A DNA stretch of 64,000 nucleotides from Natrinema salsiterrestre (GTDB lineage Archaea > Halobacteriota > Halobacteria > Halobacteriales > Natrialbaceae). Below are positions 51,756 to 60,507 of the stretch, in pieces. Position numbers and translations under genes: made by a program. The notes under the pieces were generated by a model. It ran no database searches. It was not told where the DNA came from and worked only from the letters and a program-made list of their open reading frames with translations. Location: the NCBI RefSeq assembly GCF_029502005.1, contig NZ_JAMQOT010000007.1, positions 162,846-226,845 of the forward strand, read 5' to 3'. Numbering within the stretch: position 1 is the first letter of the stretch; each line of letters begins with the position of its first letter.

Positions 51756-52943
51756 ATGGCAGCCACGTCCAGAAACGGAAAGGTATTGCTCGTGCTTGGA
51801 ATACTGTTGGTCGCTCTCGACGGGCTCGGACTAACGGCCTTCGGTGGACCGTTGAGCGCCCTCGGCCCGGTCGTCGACTTCTGGTGGTTACTCGTTCTCG
51901 TTGGCGTTAGTTTGGTACTGCTTCCGCGACTCACGGCGAACACCGGTATCCCGTTCTTCGGAGTGGGAGGAAGCGCCACTCACGACCGACAGGATATCAT
52001 CGCGGCGACGGACTGGTCCCGACTGGGACAGGACGCGTTCCGGAATTCCTACGGTATCGCGCTGACGGTATCCGCTGCCGTCCTGTTCGTTCTCGCGCTC
52101 GGTCTGCAGGAATTCGGTCTCGTCATCCTCTGGACCGGAGCCATGATCGTGGGGGCGCTGGTCATCGCTATTACCTGGCGCTCGTCCAACACTATCATCG
52201 ATGATTACACGCAAACGATCTCCGTTCGAGCGCCCGATAATTTCGCGGCCCACTCGTTCCACATCGCCCTTCGACAGCGAGCGGAGGATCTCGGATACAG
52301 GATCGTGTCCACTACCTCTCCGACGGAAGGCGGTCAGCGTTCGGCAGTCTCCGACACCATTTTTCACGCTAACGGCGGCTTCAGGTCGCGGAACCGTCCA
52401 ATCGAGGAATCGCGGCCGCTCGCTCCCGAGGTCGATGATGAATACCTCGAGCGAATCCTTACTGTCGCGACACTCGGTGTGTTCGCGTCACTGCTGGGAA
52501 TAAGTCTCGTTAGCGTCGATCTCGGCGGCCCGTCCGTCCGAGCGCTCGGAGCCGTTCTCTTCATCGTCGGGGTCGCGGTCGTCGCGTACGACTACGCGAT
52601 TCGGACGCGAGAGTGGGCGGAACTCTACTGTGTCGAGGAGGGAACGGTCTACTCGACGACCGTAAATCACTACACCGACGACGTGCTCGACGCGTTCGAC
52701 TCGCCGAAGATCGATCCCAACACGTCGACGACCGAGACGGCCGCCGTCCTTTCGGTGACGGTCAGCGGCACCTGTACGCCGCTCTATGGCGAGGAACACG
52801 TCGAGGAAGACTTCGAAGCGCTCGTCGATGCCGTCGAAGCGGCCGCGGACGAATACCGGTTCGACATCGTCGACGGCAGTCCGGGAGATTCGCCCACCGA
52901 ATCGCTCGCGTACGACGAAGCGGAGACGGCCAGCGAGACGTAA
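51756..52943 (+). CDS. Membrane protein, unknown
   Basis: A 395-aa protein from ATG 51756. Four to six membrane helices come in pairs (VLLVLGILLVALDGLGLTAF, WWLLVLVGVSLVLLPRL; ALTVSAAVLFVLALGLQEFG, VILWTGAMIVGALVIAITW; a pair near residues 230-275). Between and after them are soluble segments (SVRAPDNFAAHSFHIALRQR, a beta-rich ETAAVLSVTVSGTCTPLYGE) and an acidic C-terminal helix (EEDFEALVDAVEAAADEYRF). I do not recognise the family. AT-richer than neighbours; may be acquired together with the gene at 53022. Confidence 0.75.
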   Translation: MAATSRNGKVLLVLGILLVALDGLGLTAFGGPLSALGPVVDFWWLLVLVGVSLVLLPRLTANTGIPFFGVGGSATHDRQDIIAATDWSRLGQDAFRNSYGIALTVSAAVLFVLALGLQEFGLVILWTGAMIVGALVIAITWRSSNTIIDDYTQTISVRAPDNFAAHSFHIALRQRAEDLGYRIVSTTSPTEGGQRSAVSDTIFHANGGFRSRNRPIEESRPLAPEVDDEYLERILTVATLGVFASLLGISLVSVDLGGPSVRALGAVLFIVGVAVVAYDYAIRTREWAELYCVEEGTVYSTTVNHYTDDVLDAFDSPKIDPNTSTTETAAVLSVTVSGTCTPLYGEEHVEEDFEALVDAVEAAADEYRFDIVDGSPGDSPTESLAYDEAETASET

Positions 52944-53021
52944 AATTCGCCATCATCGGAACTCGAAATCGTCTTTTCGCGTCCCTCCGGACCAGTCGCG
53001 GACAGCGGTTTTCGTCGAAAG

Positions 53022-53561
53022 TCACCGCTGTTGCCACGCGAACAGGACGCTCCCGAGACACCCGCCGAGGACGAACAGCACCGTCGATTCGATAGCGATC
53101 AGTAACAAGAACGGATCGAACAGGAGGGTCACGAACGCTTCTTCCGCCGGCGTTACGTCACCGGTGAAATAGCCCGGAAAGAGAACACTGTACGGAAGTG
53201 TGAGATCGGTGACTGGGACCGCCGTCGTCTGGTCGACGTGATTTCCCGGGTGCATTCGATCGATCGGATTCGTTCTGAACACGCGAAGCAATCCGATCAG
53301 TCGTCCGAGGCCCGACAACAGTACCAGAAATAGTACGGCCGGAAGCGTGACGACGACGCTTCGTGTCGTGCCGAAGACGATGCGTTCCGATGTCCGCATT
53401 CGATCCGTCCGCCACAGGATAACGGGGATTGCAGTGAGTCCGAGAACGACCGTCGACCAGACGGGCAGATACCCGCTGACGATCCAGTAGACGAGAAACG
53501 AATGGCAGACGATGACGACTGTACCCGTGATTTCGGGGAGTAACTGCTCGTGTCTCGACAT
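53022..53561 (-). CDS. Membrane protein, unknown
   Basis: A 179-aa protein from MSRHEQLLPEITG (three codons further upstream is also possible). About five membrane helices (TVVIVCHSFLVYWIVSGYL, STVVLGLTAIPVILW, SVVVTLPAVLFLVLLSGLG, then two at the C-terminus). A polar loop of about 45 residues (NPIDRMHPGNHVDQTT) precedes the last two. Convergent with the membrane protein at 51756; both are less GC-rich than the surroundings. No family recognised. Confidence 0.65.
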   Translation of the reverse strand: MSRHEQLLPEITGTVVIVCHSFLVYWIVSGYLPVWSTVVLGLTAIPVILWRTDRMRTSERIVFGTTRSVVVTLPAVLFLVLLSGLGRLIGLLRVFRTNPIDRMHPGNHVDQTTAVPVTDLTLPYSVLFPGYFTGDVTPAEEAFVTLLFDPFLLLIAIESTVLFVLGGCLGSVLFAWQQR

Positions 53562-53752
53562 TCGTGACACCCTCGACTGTATAAATACATAATACCCTGT
53601 CTCACGAGCGGTCGATCGGTCCGCGACCGATCGAAGCCGCCGCTGGTCCCCCGAATCTGCGGTCTACTGTACTCGACGTCGTCTCGAGCGGTACCAAACA
53701 GGGACCGTCAATGAATCGCGAGGAAATTATCGCAGTCGTCGCTCGGAACCAG

Positions 53753-54352
53753 TTAGACTTCTTCGATGCTGCCGTCGGCCTCGCGCTCCCGGAAAACCTG
53801 CCCCTCGAACAGCGTGACGACGACGTCGTCGTCCTGCCAGGCACCCGGCGCGAGCTTCGCCTTTCGACACGTTCGATCGAGGTACTCGCGTGCGCTCCAG
53901 TCGTTCTGGACCGGCACCGTCGGGTAGAGCCACCCGCCCTCGCCGCCGTCGATGGCGACGCCGTGGGTTCCGAGCTCGAGGTCCGCCAGCGGGTCATCCG
54001 TCAGGAGGACGTTCTTGACGGTACAGACCGAGACGGTGAGGTTCGGTAGCTCCGAGGGGCTGACCTCCGAGCCACAGGAGTCCTCGCTCGCGGCTTCGAT
54101 CGCCGCGTCGACGATGACGTGGCCGAGCTGGTCGCCCGAGCGATAGCCGCCCGCACAGCCCCGCAGGCTCCCCCGGCCGCGGGTCGACTCGAGGCGGACG
54201 AACGCGCCGGTCCGTTCGTAGAAAGCCTCCCGCATGCTACCCGGTTGTTCTCGTTGCCCGTGTTGTACGTAAGACTCGACGGACTCGCGCGCGAGTTCGA
54301 CCGCGCGAGCACCGTCTTCGTAGGAAAGGTCGACGCCCTGTCGCTGGGACAT
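53753..54352 (-). CDS. AMMECR1 family protein
   Basis: A 199-aa protein of the AMMECR1/TIGR00296 family. The diagnostic block LESTRGRGSLRGCAGGYRSG is near residue 60, with LPNLTVSVCTVKNVLLTDDP and LGTHGVAIDGGEGGWLYPTV following. The family fold is known and present in all domains of life, but its reaction is uncertain. Start at CAT 54350-54352; an ATG four codons upstream is possible. Divergent from the RNase P RNA gene. Confidence 0.92.
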   Translation of the reverse strand: MSQRQGVDLSYEDGARAVELARESVESYVQHGQREQPGSMREAFYERTGAFVRLESTRGRGSLRGCAGGYRSGDQLGHVIVDAAIEAASEDSCGSEVSPSELPNLTVSVCTVKNVLLTDDPLADLELGTHGVAIDGGEGGWLYPTVPVQNDWSAREYLDRTCRKAKLAPGAWQDDDVVVTLFEGQVFREREADGSIEEV

Positions 54353-54526
54353 ACAGATGGACAAGGGATTAGTCGTCCTAAAACGCTTCCATTCCTCTCG
54401 AGACTATGTTACGACACTGAATTGAGATGAATTCTCGAATTTCGGTTGCCGGAACTGTCGGACGGATCGACGTTCGAGCGAACGACGGGGGACAGCGTCG
54501 CAGCATCAGTCTCCGGCGACCGGGGA

Positions 54527-54533
54527 ACTTATT
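54527..54533 (+). promoter_or_regulatory. TATA box of the RNase P RNA gene
   Basis: ACTTATT at 54527-54533 lies ~25 bp before 54552-54554, where the 5' strand of the presumed P1 helix begins. Spacing agrees with a transcription start at the RNA 5' end. Confidence 0.55.
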
Positions 54534-54551
54534 CGCTAGAGGTTCCTATCA

Positions 54552-55083
54552 GGACTGGGAGAGAGAGCCTGGCTGCCGCGATGGTTCCGCCGGCAACGGT
54601 GGAACCACCTCCGACCGTGCCCCATCCTTCGGGATGTATCACGGCCACAACGTTGCCCGTCCCTCCGGACGCGCAACCCACTAACGTTGGCCAACCCTCC
54701 GGGTTGCCCAACGCACGCGAGGAAAGTCCCCCCACCTGTTCGGGCAGGTGACCGGACGCAAGTCCGGAGCGGGAGACCGCTGGCTCTGGAACAGAAACGA
54801 CACGTCTCGGCCCGACCGATGACGCGTGCGAACCCGACCGAGAGGAAGGGGAGTTGACCCGCAGAGGGCGTGCGGTCGACGACGCATGGTTCGAACCCAT
54901 GGATCACGTTCGACGTGATCGACCGCACACAGACGGCCGAGGAGCGATGGAACGGCGAATCCCCACCGGTGCAAGTCCGTGCCGTGGTAGCCCGAACGCC
55001 CCGCGGCGTCGCCGCGGACGGCACGGACGCTCAGCCGAATGCCGGGACGAACAGAAGGGGGCTTACTCCTCTCACCCAGTTTC
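54552..55083 (+). ncRNA. rnpB: RNase P RNA (archaeal type A)
   Basis: Catalytic RNA of tRNA 5' maturation. CR-I is the universally conserved GAGGAAAGTCC at 54719-54729, and CR-V is ACAGAAGGGGGCTTA at 55051-55065. The ACTGGG-GAGAG at 54554-54565 pairs with CTCTC-CCCAGT at 55070-55080 as P1, and AGCCT (about 54566-54570) with GGGCT (about 55058-55062) as P2. Between P2 and CR-I lies an enlarged P3 region with three stem-loops: CATCC/GGATG, GTTGC...GCAAC, and GTTGG/CCAAC. At ~530 nt it is longer than I expect for most haloarchaeal RNase P RNAs. Ends are set from P1. Confidence 0.88.
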
Positions 55084-55527
55084 GAATCCTCGAGTGGCGA
55101 CGCCGTTCGACGTCCTCGGACCGCCTTCTTCCGAGACTGGCCAGTCAGCATAACCGGTCACGAGGGCGCTCGATTCCGTCGGCGGGCCACGCGTCCCCCA
55201 TCCGTTAGTCCGTCTACCGGCCCTCTCGGCGGTGTTTTTAATGGGATGGCTTAGCATTTCCAGAGCCTCCGATCAGGCCTGTAGCGTGCGCTCTTCGCTC
55301 GAATTCTCGGTGCTCCCTTTCGAACGGTCAGCGTGACAGTTTCGATTGTTATATTCCCACTCGATTGAGATCGGAATTGAAGCGGAAACAGCAATCAATT
55401 ATGTCCCCGTCTCTCTAATCGTGTTCTCGCACGAACGATCGCCCCGTGGACGCTGTTCCACGGACGACCGACGCGCTGCACCGAATCGTTCCGATACTCC
55501 TCGTCGCAACTGCCGTCCCGAAAACAG
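55084..55527. other. 444-bp intergenic region, nothing recognised
   Basis: Between the RNase P RNA and the MBL-fold gene I find no convincing coding frame or RNA. The part from 55320 to 55430 is AT-richer. Short frames present here lack acidic composition. Confidence 0.4.
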
Positions 55528-56358
55528 ATGGTGACAGTCACGATCCTCGCCGATAATACGGTCGCGACCGGGATCCCGAAAGGGCTTCGCGGCGAGTGGG
55601 GATTCGCGGCGGCAGTCGGAGACGTGTTGCTCGACACTGGCCAATCCTCGAGCGCGCTCGACAACGCGCGTCGCCTCGACGTCGCCACTGACTTCGACGA
55701 CATCGTACTGAGTCACGCTCACTACGACCACACGATGGGTCTCGACGCGTTCCTCGACCCGTCCGACAAGCCGACCGTGTACTGCCATCCCGACATCTGG
55801 AGCGAGCGGTTCATCCGAGAACCGGCGGACGGGAGGACGCTCGACGATCCGATTCACATCGGAATCCCCTACACGCGGGCCGAAGTCGACACCGGAGCCG
55901 ACGTCGTCGAACACCGCGACCCCGTCGAGGTACGCGACGGTGTCTTCGCCCTCGGTGAAATCCCCCGGAACCACGCCGACAATCCCGTCCACCTTCGCAA
56001 GCGGGACGGCGAACTGGTCGACGATCCGGTCACGGACGATCAAGCCGTCGCCGTCCGAACGACCGACGGCACGGCGCTCGTCCTCGGGTGCTGTCACGCG
56101 GGACTTCGAAACACCGTCGAGTACGCTGAGACGGTCACCGGGACAGCGGTTCGCTACGTCATCGGTGGCACCCATCTCGTCGCCAGAGACGAGGCGGAAA
56201 TCCACGCCATTGCGGACTGGTTAGACGGCAAACTCGAGCTATTCGCCGGTACGCACTGCACTGGCTTCGAGGCAGAGAAAATCCTCTCGGATCGTCTTCC
56301 GGACGCGTTCCGCTCCGTCGGCGTCGGGAGCGCTATCGACCTTCCGGCGACGGCCTGA
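55528..56358 (+). CDS. MBL-fold metallo-hydrolase
   Basis: A 276-aa metallo-beta-lactamase-fold protein. It begins VTVTILADNTVATGIPKGLR and carries LLDTGQSSSALDNARRLDV, the zinc motif VLSHAHYDHTMGLDAF (HxHxDH) near residue 65, and further ligands in VLGCCHAGLRNTVEYAE and the late FAGTHCTGFEAEK. The layout resembles the archaeal group annotated as RFA-P synthase-like (7,8-dihydropterin-6-methyl-beta-ribofuranosylaminobenzene phosphate related), but the substrate is unknown. Not in an obvious operon. Confidence 0.88.
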   Translation: MVTVTILADNTVATGIPKGLRGEWGFAAAVGDVLLDTGQSSSALDNARRLDVATDFDDIVLSHAHYDHTMGLDAFLDPSDKPTVYCHPDIWSERFIREPADGRTLDDPIHIGIPYTRAEVDTGADVVEHRDPVEVRDGVFALGEIPRNHADNPVHLRKRDGELVDDPVTDDQAVAVRTTDGTALVLGCCHAGLRNTVEYAETVTGTAVRYVIGGTHLVARDEAEIHAIADWLDGKLELFAGTHCTGFEAEKILSDRLPDAFRSVGVGSAIDLPATA

Positions 56359-56434
56359 GAACGACGAACCCTCTCCGCGTCCGTTTTCCAAGCTCGGACG
56401 ACTCGCTCCGCTCGCGGTTTGGTGTCGACAGAAA

Positions 56435-56507
56435 CGTCCTGACGGAGATTTGAACTCCGGTCCCTGGCTCCGCAAGCCAAGAGGATAGTCCACTACCCTA
56501 TCAGGAC
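56435..56507 (-). tRNA. tRNA-Arg (GCG)
   Basis: On the minus strand, acceptor GTCCTGA pairs with TCAGGAC, discriminator G. The anticodon stem TTGGC/GCCAG (one G-T pair) frames the loop TTGCGGA, anticodon GCG. T-loop TTCAAAT. 73 nt, no intron, CCA not encoded. Confidence 0.93.
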
Positions 56508-56691
56508 TCATCTCTTCATACCCCGGTGAACATTAAAGCCCTTTCGAAAGGCTCCCGTCGCCGCCTCGGGGTTTCGTGCCGCTCGGTCGACGTTTTCGGT
56601 ACTTCGAGCACCGCGCCTCCCCTACGAATCGCCTCCTCCCGTCCGCCGAAACGATAGGAACGGATTTAGTATCCGAGTACCGAGACGACGT

Positions 56692-57168
56692 ATGCGACGA
56701 CGGGGACTTCTCGAGCGGCTGGGTGCCGGTACCGGGGCGATTACGATGGGGACGGTCGCGGGCTGTCTACAGGCTCGAGAGGGCGAATCGGATTCGGACA
56801 CCGAGGAGACGGGAACGGTCGTCGGGCAACGAATCGCCTCCGAAAGCGTCTGTGCCGAGGGATCGGAGGCCGACCAGGAGGCGATCGTCACGATTACCGC
56901 GGCCGGCGTCGAACTCTCCGGGTCGATCGAATCGCCGACGCCGTGTTACGACGCGGCGCTCTCGACCATCGAGTTCGTCTCTGCGAGCGAACTCGCCGTG
57001 ACCGTGGGCCTCGAGGCGCAGGGCGGCGTCTGTCGAGACTGCCTCGGTCGGGTCGATTACACGGCGACGATCGAGATCGACGGGACGATTCCCGAGGCCG
57101 TCACGGTGACGCACGACGCCGCCGATGGCGAAACGGAGATCGAGAACGCGACCGCCGAGAGCGACTGA
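56692..57168 (+). CDS. Exported lipoprotein-like protein, unknown
   Basis: A 158-aa protein whose N-terminus RRRGLLERLGAGTGAITMGT followed by VAGC looks like a Tat signal with lipobox. The mature part is acidic and beta-rich (ADQEAIVTITAAGVELSGSI, LAVTVGLEAQGGVCRDCLGR, TIPEAVTVTHDA) and contains two CxxC-spaced or nearby cysteines (SPTPCYDA and VCRDC). Similar small proteins are common on haloarchaeal surfaces; the function is unknown. Confidence 0.75.
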   Translation: MRRRGLLERLGAGTGAITMGTVAGCLQAREGESDSDTEETGTVVGQRIASESVCAEGSEADQEAIVTITAAGVELSGSIESPTPCYDAALSTIEFVSASELAVTVGLEAQGGVCRDCLGRVDYTATIEIDGTIPEAVTVTHDAADGETEIENATAESD

Positions 57169-57229
57169 CTGCGGCGACGCGGATCAGGCGATGCTCGAGG
57201 CGGCCGCCCGTCCGATTTCCGTGCCGTGA

Positions 57230-57237
57230 TTTATATA
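57230..57237 (+). promoter_or_regulatory. Strong TATA box upstream of the RPA gene
   Basis: TTTATATA at 57230-57237 is ~28 bp before ATG 57261, which opens a 58-codon frame ending one base before the RPA ATG (57439). A second, weaker TATA-like CTTATGC lies at about 57407-57413, ~29 bp before the RPA start. RPA may therefore have two promoters, one giving a ~180-nt leader. Confidence 0.5.
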
Positions 57238-57438
57238 GGATCGCGAGGCCAGAGCGTGGTATGACTCCCCGCTCGAGGACGATCGGCGTATGGGCTCGAC
57301 CGACGGTCGGTGTCGGATCGGTCCCGGACGATTTTCACGATTCTCGCGTCGTGGGTCCCGTTCACGTCGAACGCGGTACGACACCGAGATACCGAATGGA
57401 TAACGCTTATGCGCGGGCTACCCATGCACGAGCATAGA

Positions 57439-58935
57439 ATGAGCGACATCGAGGGCGTATATGAGGACCTCGAGGCCGACGTTTCTCTCGAGGAGTTTCG
57501 CGAGGCCGTCGAGGCGAAAGTCGAGCAGATGGGTGGACTCGCGGACGAGGAGACGGCGGCGATGCTCGTCGCTCACGAGGTCGGCGAGAGCGAGGTCGGC
57601 GGTATCGCCGACATCGAACCCGGCATGGAGGAGGCGAAGTTCGTCGCCAAGGTCCTCTCGATCGGCGAGAAACGGACGTTCGAACGCGACGGCGAGGACG
57701 AGGACGGCCAGGTCGTCAACGTCGAAGTGGCGGACGAGACCGGCTCCGTCCGGGCGGCCTTCTGGGACGATCACGCGGAAGCCGCGATCGACGAACTCGA
57801 GGAGGGACAGGTCCTGCGAATCAAGGGCCGACCCAAGGAGGGATTCAGCGGCGTCGAGATCAGCGTCGACAACGTCGAACCCGATCCGGACACCGAGATC
57901 GACGTCCAGATCTCCGACACGTACACCGTCGAGGACCTCTCGCTCGGCCTCTCGAACGTCAACCTCGTCGGGCTGCTTCTGGACACCGACAGCGTGCGTA
58001 CCTTCGACCGCGACGACGGCTCCGAGGGGAAGGTCTCGAACCTCGTTCTGGGCGATTCGACGGGTCGCATCCGAGTCACGCTCTGGGACGAACAGGCCGA
58101 CCTCGCGACGGAACTCGAGGCCGGCACGACCGTCGAGGTGATCGACGGCTACGTCAAGGAACGCGACGGGAGCCTCGAGCTCCACGTCGGCAACCGCGGG
58201 GCGGTCGAGGAAGTCGACGAAGACGTCGAGTACGTCCCCGAGAATACGCCGATCGACGACCTCGAGATCGACCAGACGGTCGATATCGCAGGCGTCGTCC
58301 GCTCGGCCGATCCGAAACGGACCTTCGACCGGGACGACGGCTCCGAGGGCCAGGTTCGAAACATCCGCGTGCAGGACGCGACCGGCGACATCCGCGTCGC
58401 CCTCTGGGGTGACAAGGCCGACATCGACGTGGGCCCGGGCGACGAAGTCGCACTCGGCGACGTCGAGATCCAGGACGGCTGGCAGGACGACCTCGAGGCC
58501 TCCGCGGGCTGGCAGTCGACGATCACGGTCCTCGAGTCGGACTCGGCCGGCGGCAGTGGTTCCGAACGCGATACCGACGCCTCGAGCGACGAGAACGCTG
58601 GCCTGTCGGCCTTCGCCGGTGAGGACGGGTCGGATACGGAGACGGCGGCGGACGGGACCGGTTCGACTACTTCGAGCGATGCTTCCGGTACAGCGGCCGA
58701 AACCACGCCCGAGCGGGACGATCCCGACGGTACCGGTGCCGAATCGGACGATCCCTCGGACGGAGCGGAACTCGAGTTCACCGGCGTCGTCGTGCAGGCG
58801 GGAGACCCGATCGTTCTCGACGACGGCGAGACGACGATGAGCGTCACGACGGACGTCGACGTCGGCCTCGGCGAGGAGGTAACCGCCCGAGGGATCGTCC
58901 GTGACGGTCGTCTCGAGGCGAACGACGTGTTCTGA
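57439..58935 (+). CDS. Replication factor A / single-stranded DNA-binding protein (multi-OB RPA)
   Basis: A 498-aa ssDNA-binding protein for replication and repair. A helical N-terminus (~1-60, DVSLEEFREAVEAKVEQMGG) is followed by three OB folds: ~70-150 (VVNVEVADETGSVRAAFWDD), ~175-260 (VSNLVLGDSTGRIRVTLWDE) and ~280-365 (VRNIRVQDATGDIRVALWGD). The second and third share the near-identical TFDRDDGSEG segment, evidence of domain duplication. An acidic Ser/Thr linker (~370-445) leads to a small C-terminal OB-like module (~445-498). No zinc finger is visible. Start ATG 57439 avoids a basic upstream stretch. Confidence 0.92.
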   Translation: MSDIEGVYEDLEADVSLEEFREAVEAKVEQMGGLADEETAAMLVAHEVGESEVGGIADIEPGMEEAKFVAKVLSIGEKRTFERDGEDEDGQVVNVEVADETGSVRAAFWDDHAEAAIDELEEGQVLRIKGRPKEGFSGVEISVDNVEPDPDTEIDVQISDTYTVEDLSLGLSNVNLVGLLLDTDSVRTFDRDDGSEGKVSNLVLGDSTGRIRVTLWDEQADLATELEAGTTVEVIDGYVKERDGSLELHVGNRGAVEEVDEDVEYVPENTPIDDLEIDQTVDIAGVVRSADPKRTFDRDDGSEGQVRNIRVQDATGDIRVALWGDKADIDVGPGDEVALGDVEIQDGWQDDLEASAGWQSTITVLESDSAGGSGSERDTDASSDENAGLSAFAGEDGSDTETAADGTGSTTSSDASGTAAETTPERDDPDGTGAESDDPSDGAELEFTGVVVQAGDPIVLDDGETTMSVTTDVDVGLGEEVTARGIVRDGRLEANDVF

Positions 58936-59001
58936 CGCCGCGAGCAACCTCATCGGCCACCTAGGAAAAGCGTTAAGGGAGTTAGCTTCGCCTATCATGA
59001 T

Positions 59002-59433
59002 ATGAACGTCGAACTCCCGTTCGCCCCGGTGGATACGATCATCCGGCGGAACGCGGGCGACCTTCGGGTGAGTGCTGACGCGTCGAAGCAACTCGCAACG
59101 CGGATTCAGGAACACGGGAGCGACCTCGCAATCGACGCGGCCGAGGAGGCGACGACGGACGGCCGCAAGACGCTGATGGCCCAGGATTTCGGCGTCGAGC
59201 GGGTCGTCGACAAGGACGACCTCGAGTTACCGGTCGCCCCGGTCGACCGAATCGCCAGGCTCGAAATCGACGACCGCTATCGCGTCTCGATGGACGCCCG
59301 CGTCGCACTGGCCGATATTCTCGAAGACTACGCGGACAACGTCGCCCGGGCGGCCGCGATTCTCGCGCACCACGCCGACCGGCGGACCATCACCGACGAC
59401 GACATCGAGACGTACTTCTCGTTGTTCGAGTAA
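59002..59433 (+). CDS. Archaeal histone, doublet type
   Basis: A 143-aa protein with two histone folds in one chain. Fold 1 begins ELPFAPVDTIIRRNAGDLRV and fold 2 ELPVAPVDRIARLEIDDRYR, each followed by the long central helix (SADASKQLATRIQEHGSDLA; SMDARVALADILEDYADNVA) and a third helix. This is the fused-dimer histone of haloarchaea; single-copy and probably more regulatory than packaging in function. The histone-deacetylase-like gene starts 4 bp after its stop, implying one transcript. Confidence 0.95.
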   Translation: MNVELPFAPVDTIIRRNAGDLRVSADASKQLATRIQEHGSDLAIDAAEEATTDGRKTLMAQDFGVERVVDKDDLELPVAPVDRIARLEIDDRYRVSMDARVALADILEDYADNVARAAAILAHHADRRTITDDDIETYFSLFE

Positions 59434-59437
59434 GCAG

Positions 59438-60469
59438 ATGCAGTTCGGCTACAGCGAGCTCTGTCTCGCACACGATCCCGGTTCGCGCCACCCGGAGTCG
59501 CCGGACCGGCTACGGGCGATTCGGGAGCGACTGAAGAAGAAACACGGCGTCGAGTACGTCGAGGCCGACGCCTGCGACCTCGACACGATGGCGGCCGTCC
59601 ACGAACGCGACTATCTCGAGTCCGTCCGGGCGTTCTGCGCCGACGGCGGCGGGAGTTGGGACCCCGACACGACAGCCGTCGAAGAAACGTGGGAGGCGGC
59701 CGGTCGGAGCGCCGGGCTCGCCTGCTGGGCCGCCGACGCGGCTCTCGAGGGTGCGACGGGTCGGAATACGCCCTTCTCGATCGGTCGCCCGCCGGGACAT
59801 CACGCCGTCTACGACAACGCGATGGGGTTCTGTTTCGTCAACAACGTCGCCGTCGCCGCCCAGCACGCGCTCGATCACGACGAGTACGACGTCGACCGGG
59901 TCGCGATCATCGACTGGGACGTCCACCACGGTAACGGGACGCAGGATATCTTCTACGACCGCGGCGACGTTTTCTTCGTCTCGCTGCACGAGCAGGGGCT
60001 CTATCCCGGCACCGGCGACGTCGACGAGATCGGTGAGGGTGCGGGTGAGGGGACGACGATGAACATCCCGATGCCGGCCGGAACCGACGATCGCGAGTAT
60101 CTGGCCGCGTTCGACGGGCCGATCGCCGCCGCGCTCACCGAGTACGATCCGGATCTGCTGTTGATCAGCGCCGGCTTCGACGCGCATCGTCACGACCCGA
60201 TCTCGCGTATTCGACTCTCGACGGAGGCCTACGCCCTGCTGAGCGACCGGGTCCGATCGCTCGCCGATGACACCGACGCAGCACTGGCGTTCGTCCTCGA
60301 AGGCGGCTACGGACTGGACGTGCTCGCCGACAGCGTCGCGCTCGTCCACGAGACGTTCGACGGCCGCGAGCCGATCGAACCCGACGACGAGCCGGGCGAG
60401 AACGCCGAATCGACGCTCGAGGACGTCTGTGAGGCACACGATCTCGAGTTAGACGTCGACGAGCTGTAG
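59438..60469 (+). CDS. Histone deacetylase / acetoin-utilization family protein
   Basis: A 343-aa zinc amidohydrolase of the HDAC superfamily. Active-site parts: RPPGHHAVYDNAMGFCFVNN near residue 120 (the HH pair), VAIIDWDVHHGNGTQDIFYD near 160 (DxH zinc ligands), LLISAGFDAHRHDPIS near 245 (Asp ligand) and LEGGYGLDVLADSV. It may remove acetyl groups from lysines or polyamines. Placed 4 bp after the histone gene, but whether the histone is its substrate is unproven. Confidence 0.93.
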   Translation: MQFGYSELCLAHDPGSRHPESPDRLRAIRERLKKKHGVEYVEADACDLDTMAAVHERDYLESVRAFCADGGGSWDPDTTAVEETWEAAGRSAGLACWAADAALEGATGRNTPFSIGRPPGHHAVYDNAMGFCFVNNVAVAAQHALDHDEYDVDRVAIIDWDVHHGNGTQDIFYDRGDVFFVSLHEQGLYPGTGDVDEIGEGAGEGTTMNIPMPAGTDDREYLAAFDGPIAAALTEYDPDLLLISAGFDAHRHDPISRIRLSTEAYALLSDRVRSLADDTDAALAFVLEGGYGLDVLADSVALVHETFDGREPIEPDDEPGENAESTLEDVCEAHDLELDVDEL

Positions 60470-60507
60470 CGCCCCCGACTCGTTCGGGCTGTTCTTCCCG
60501 GTCGAAT

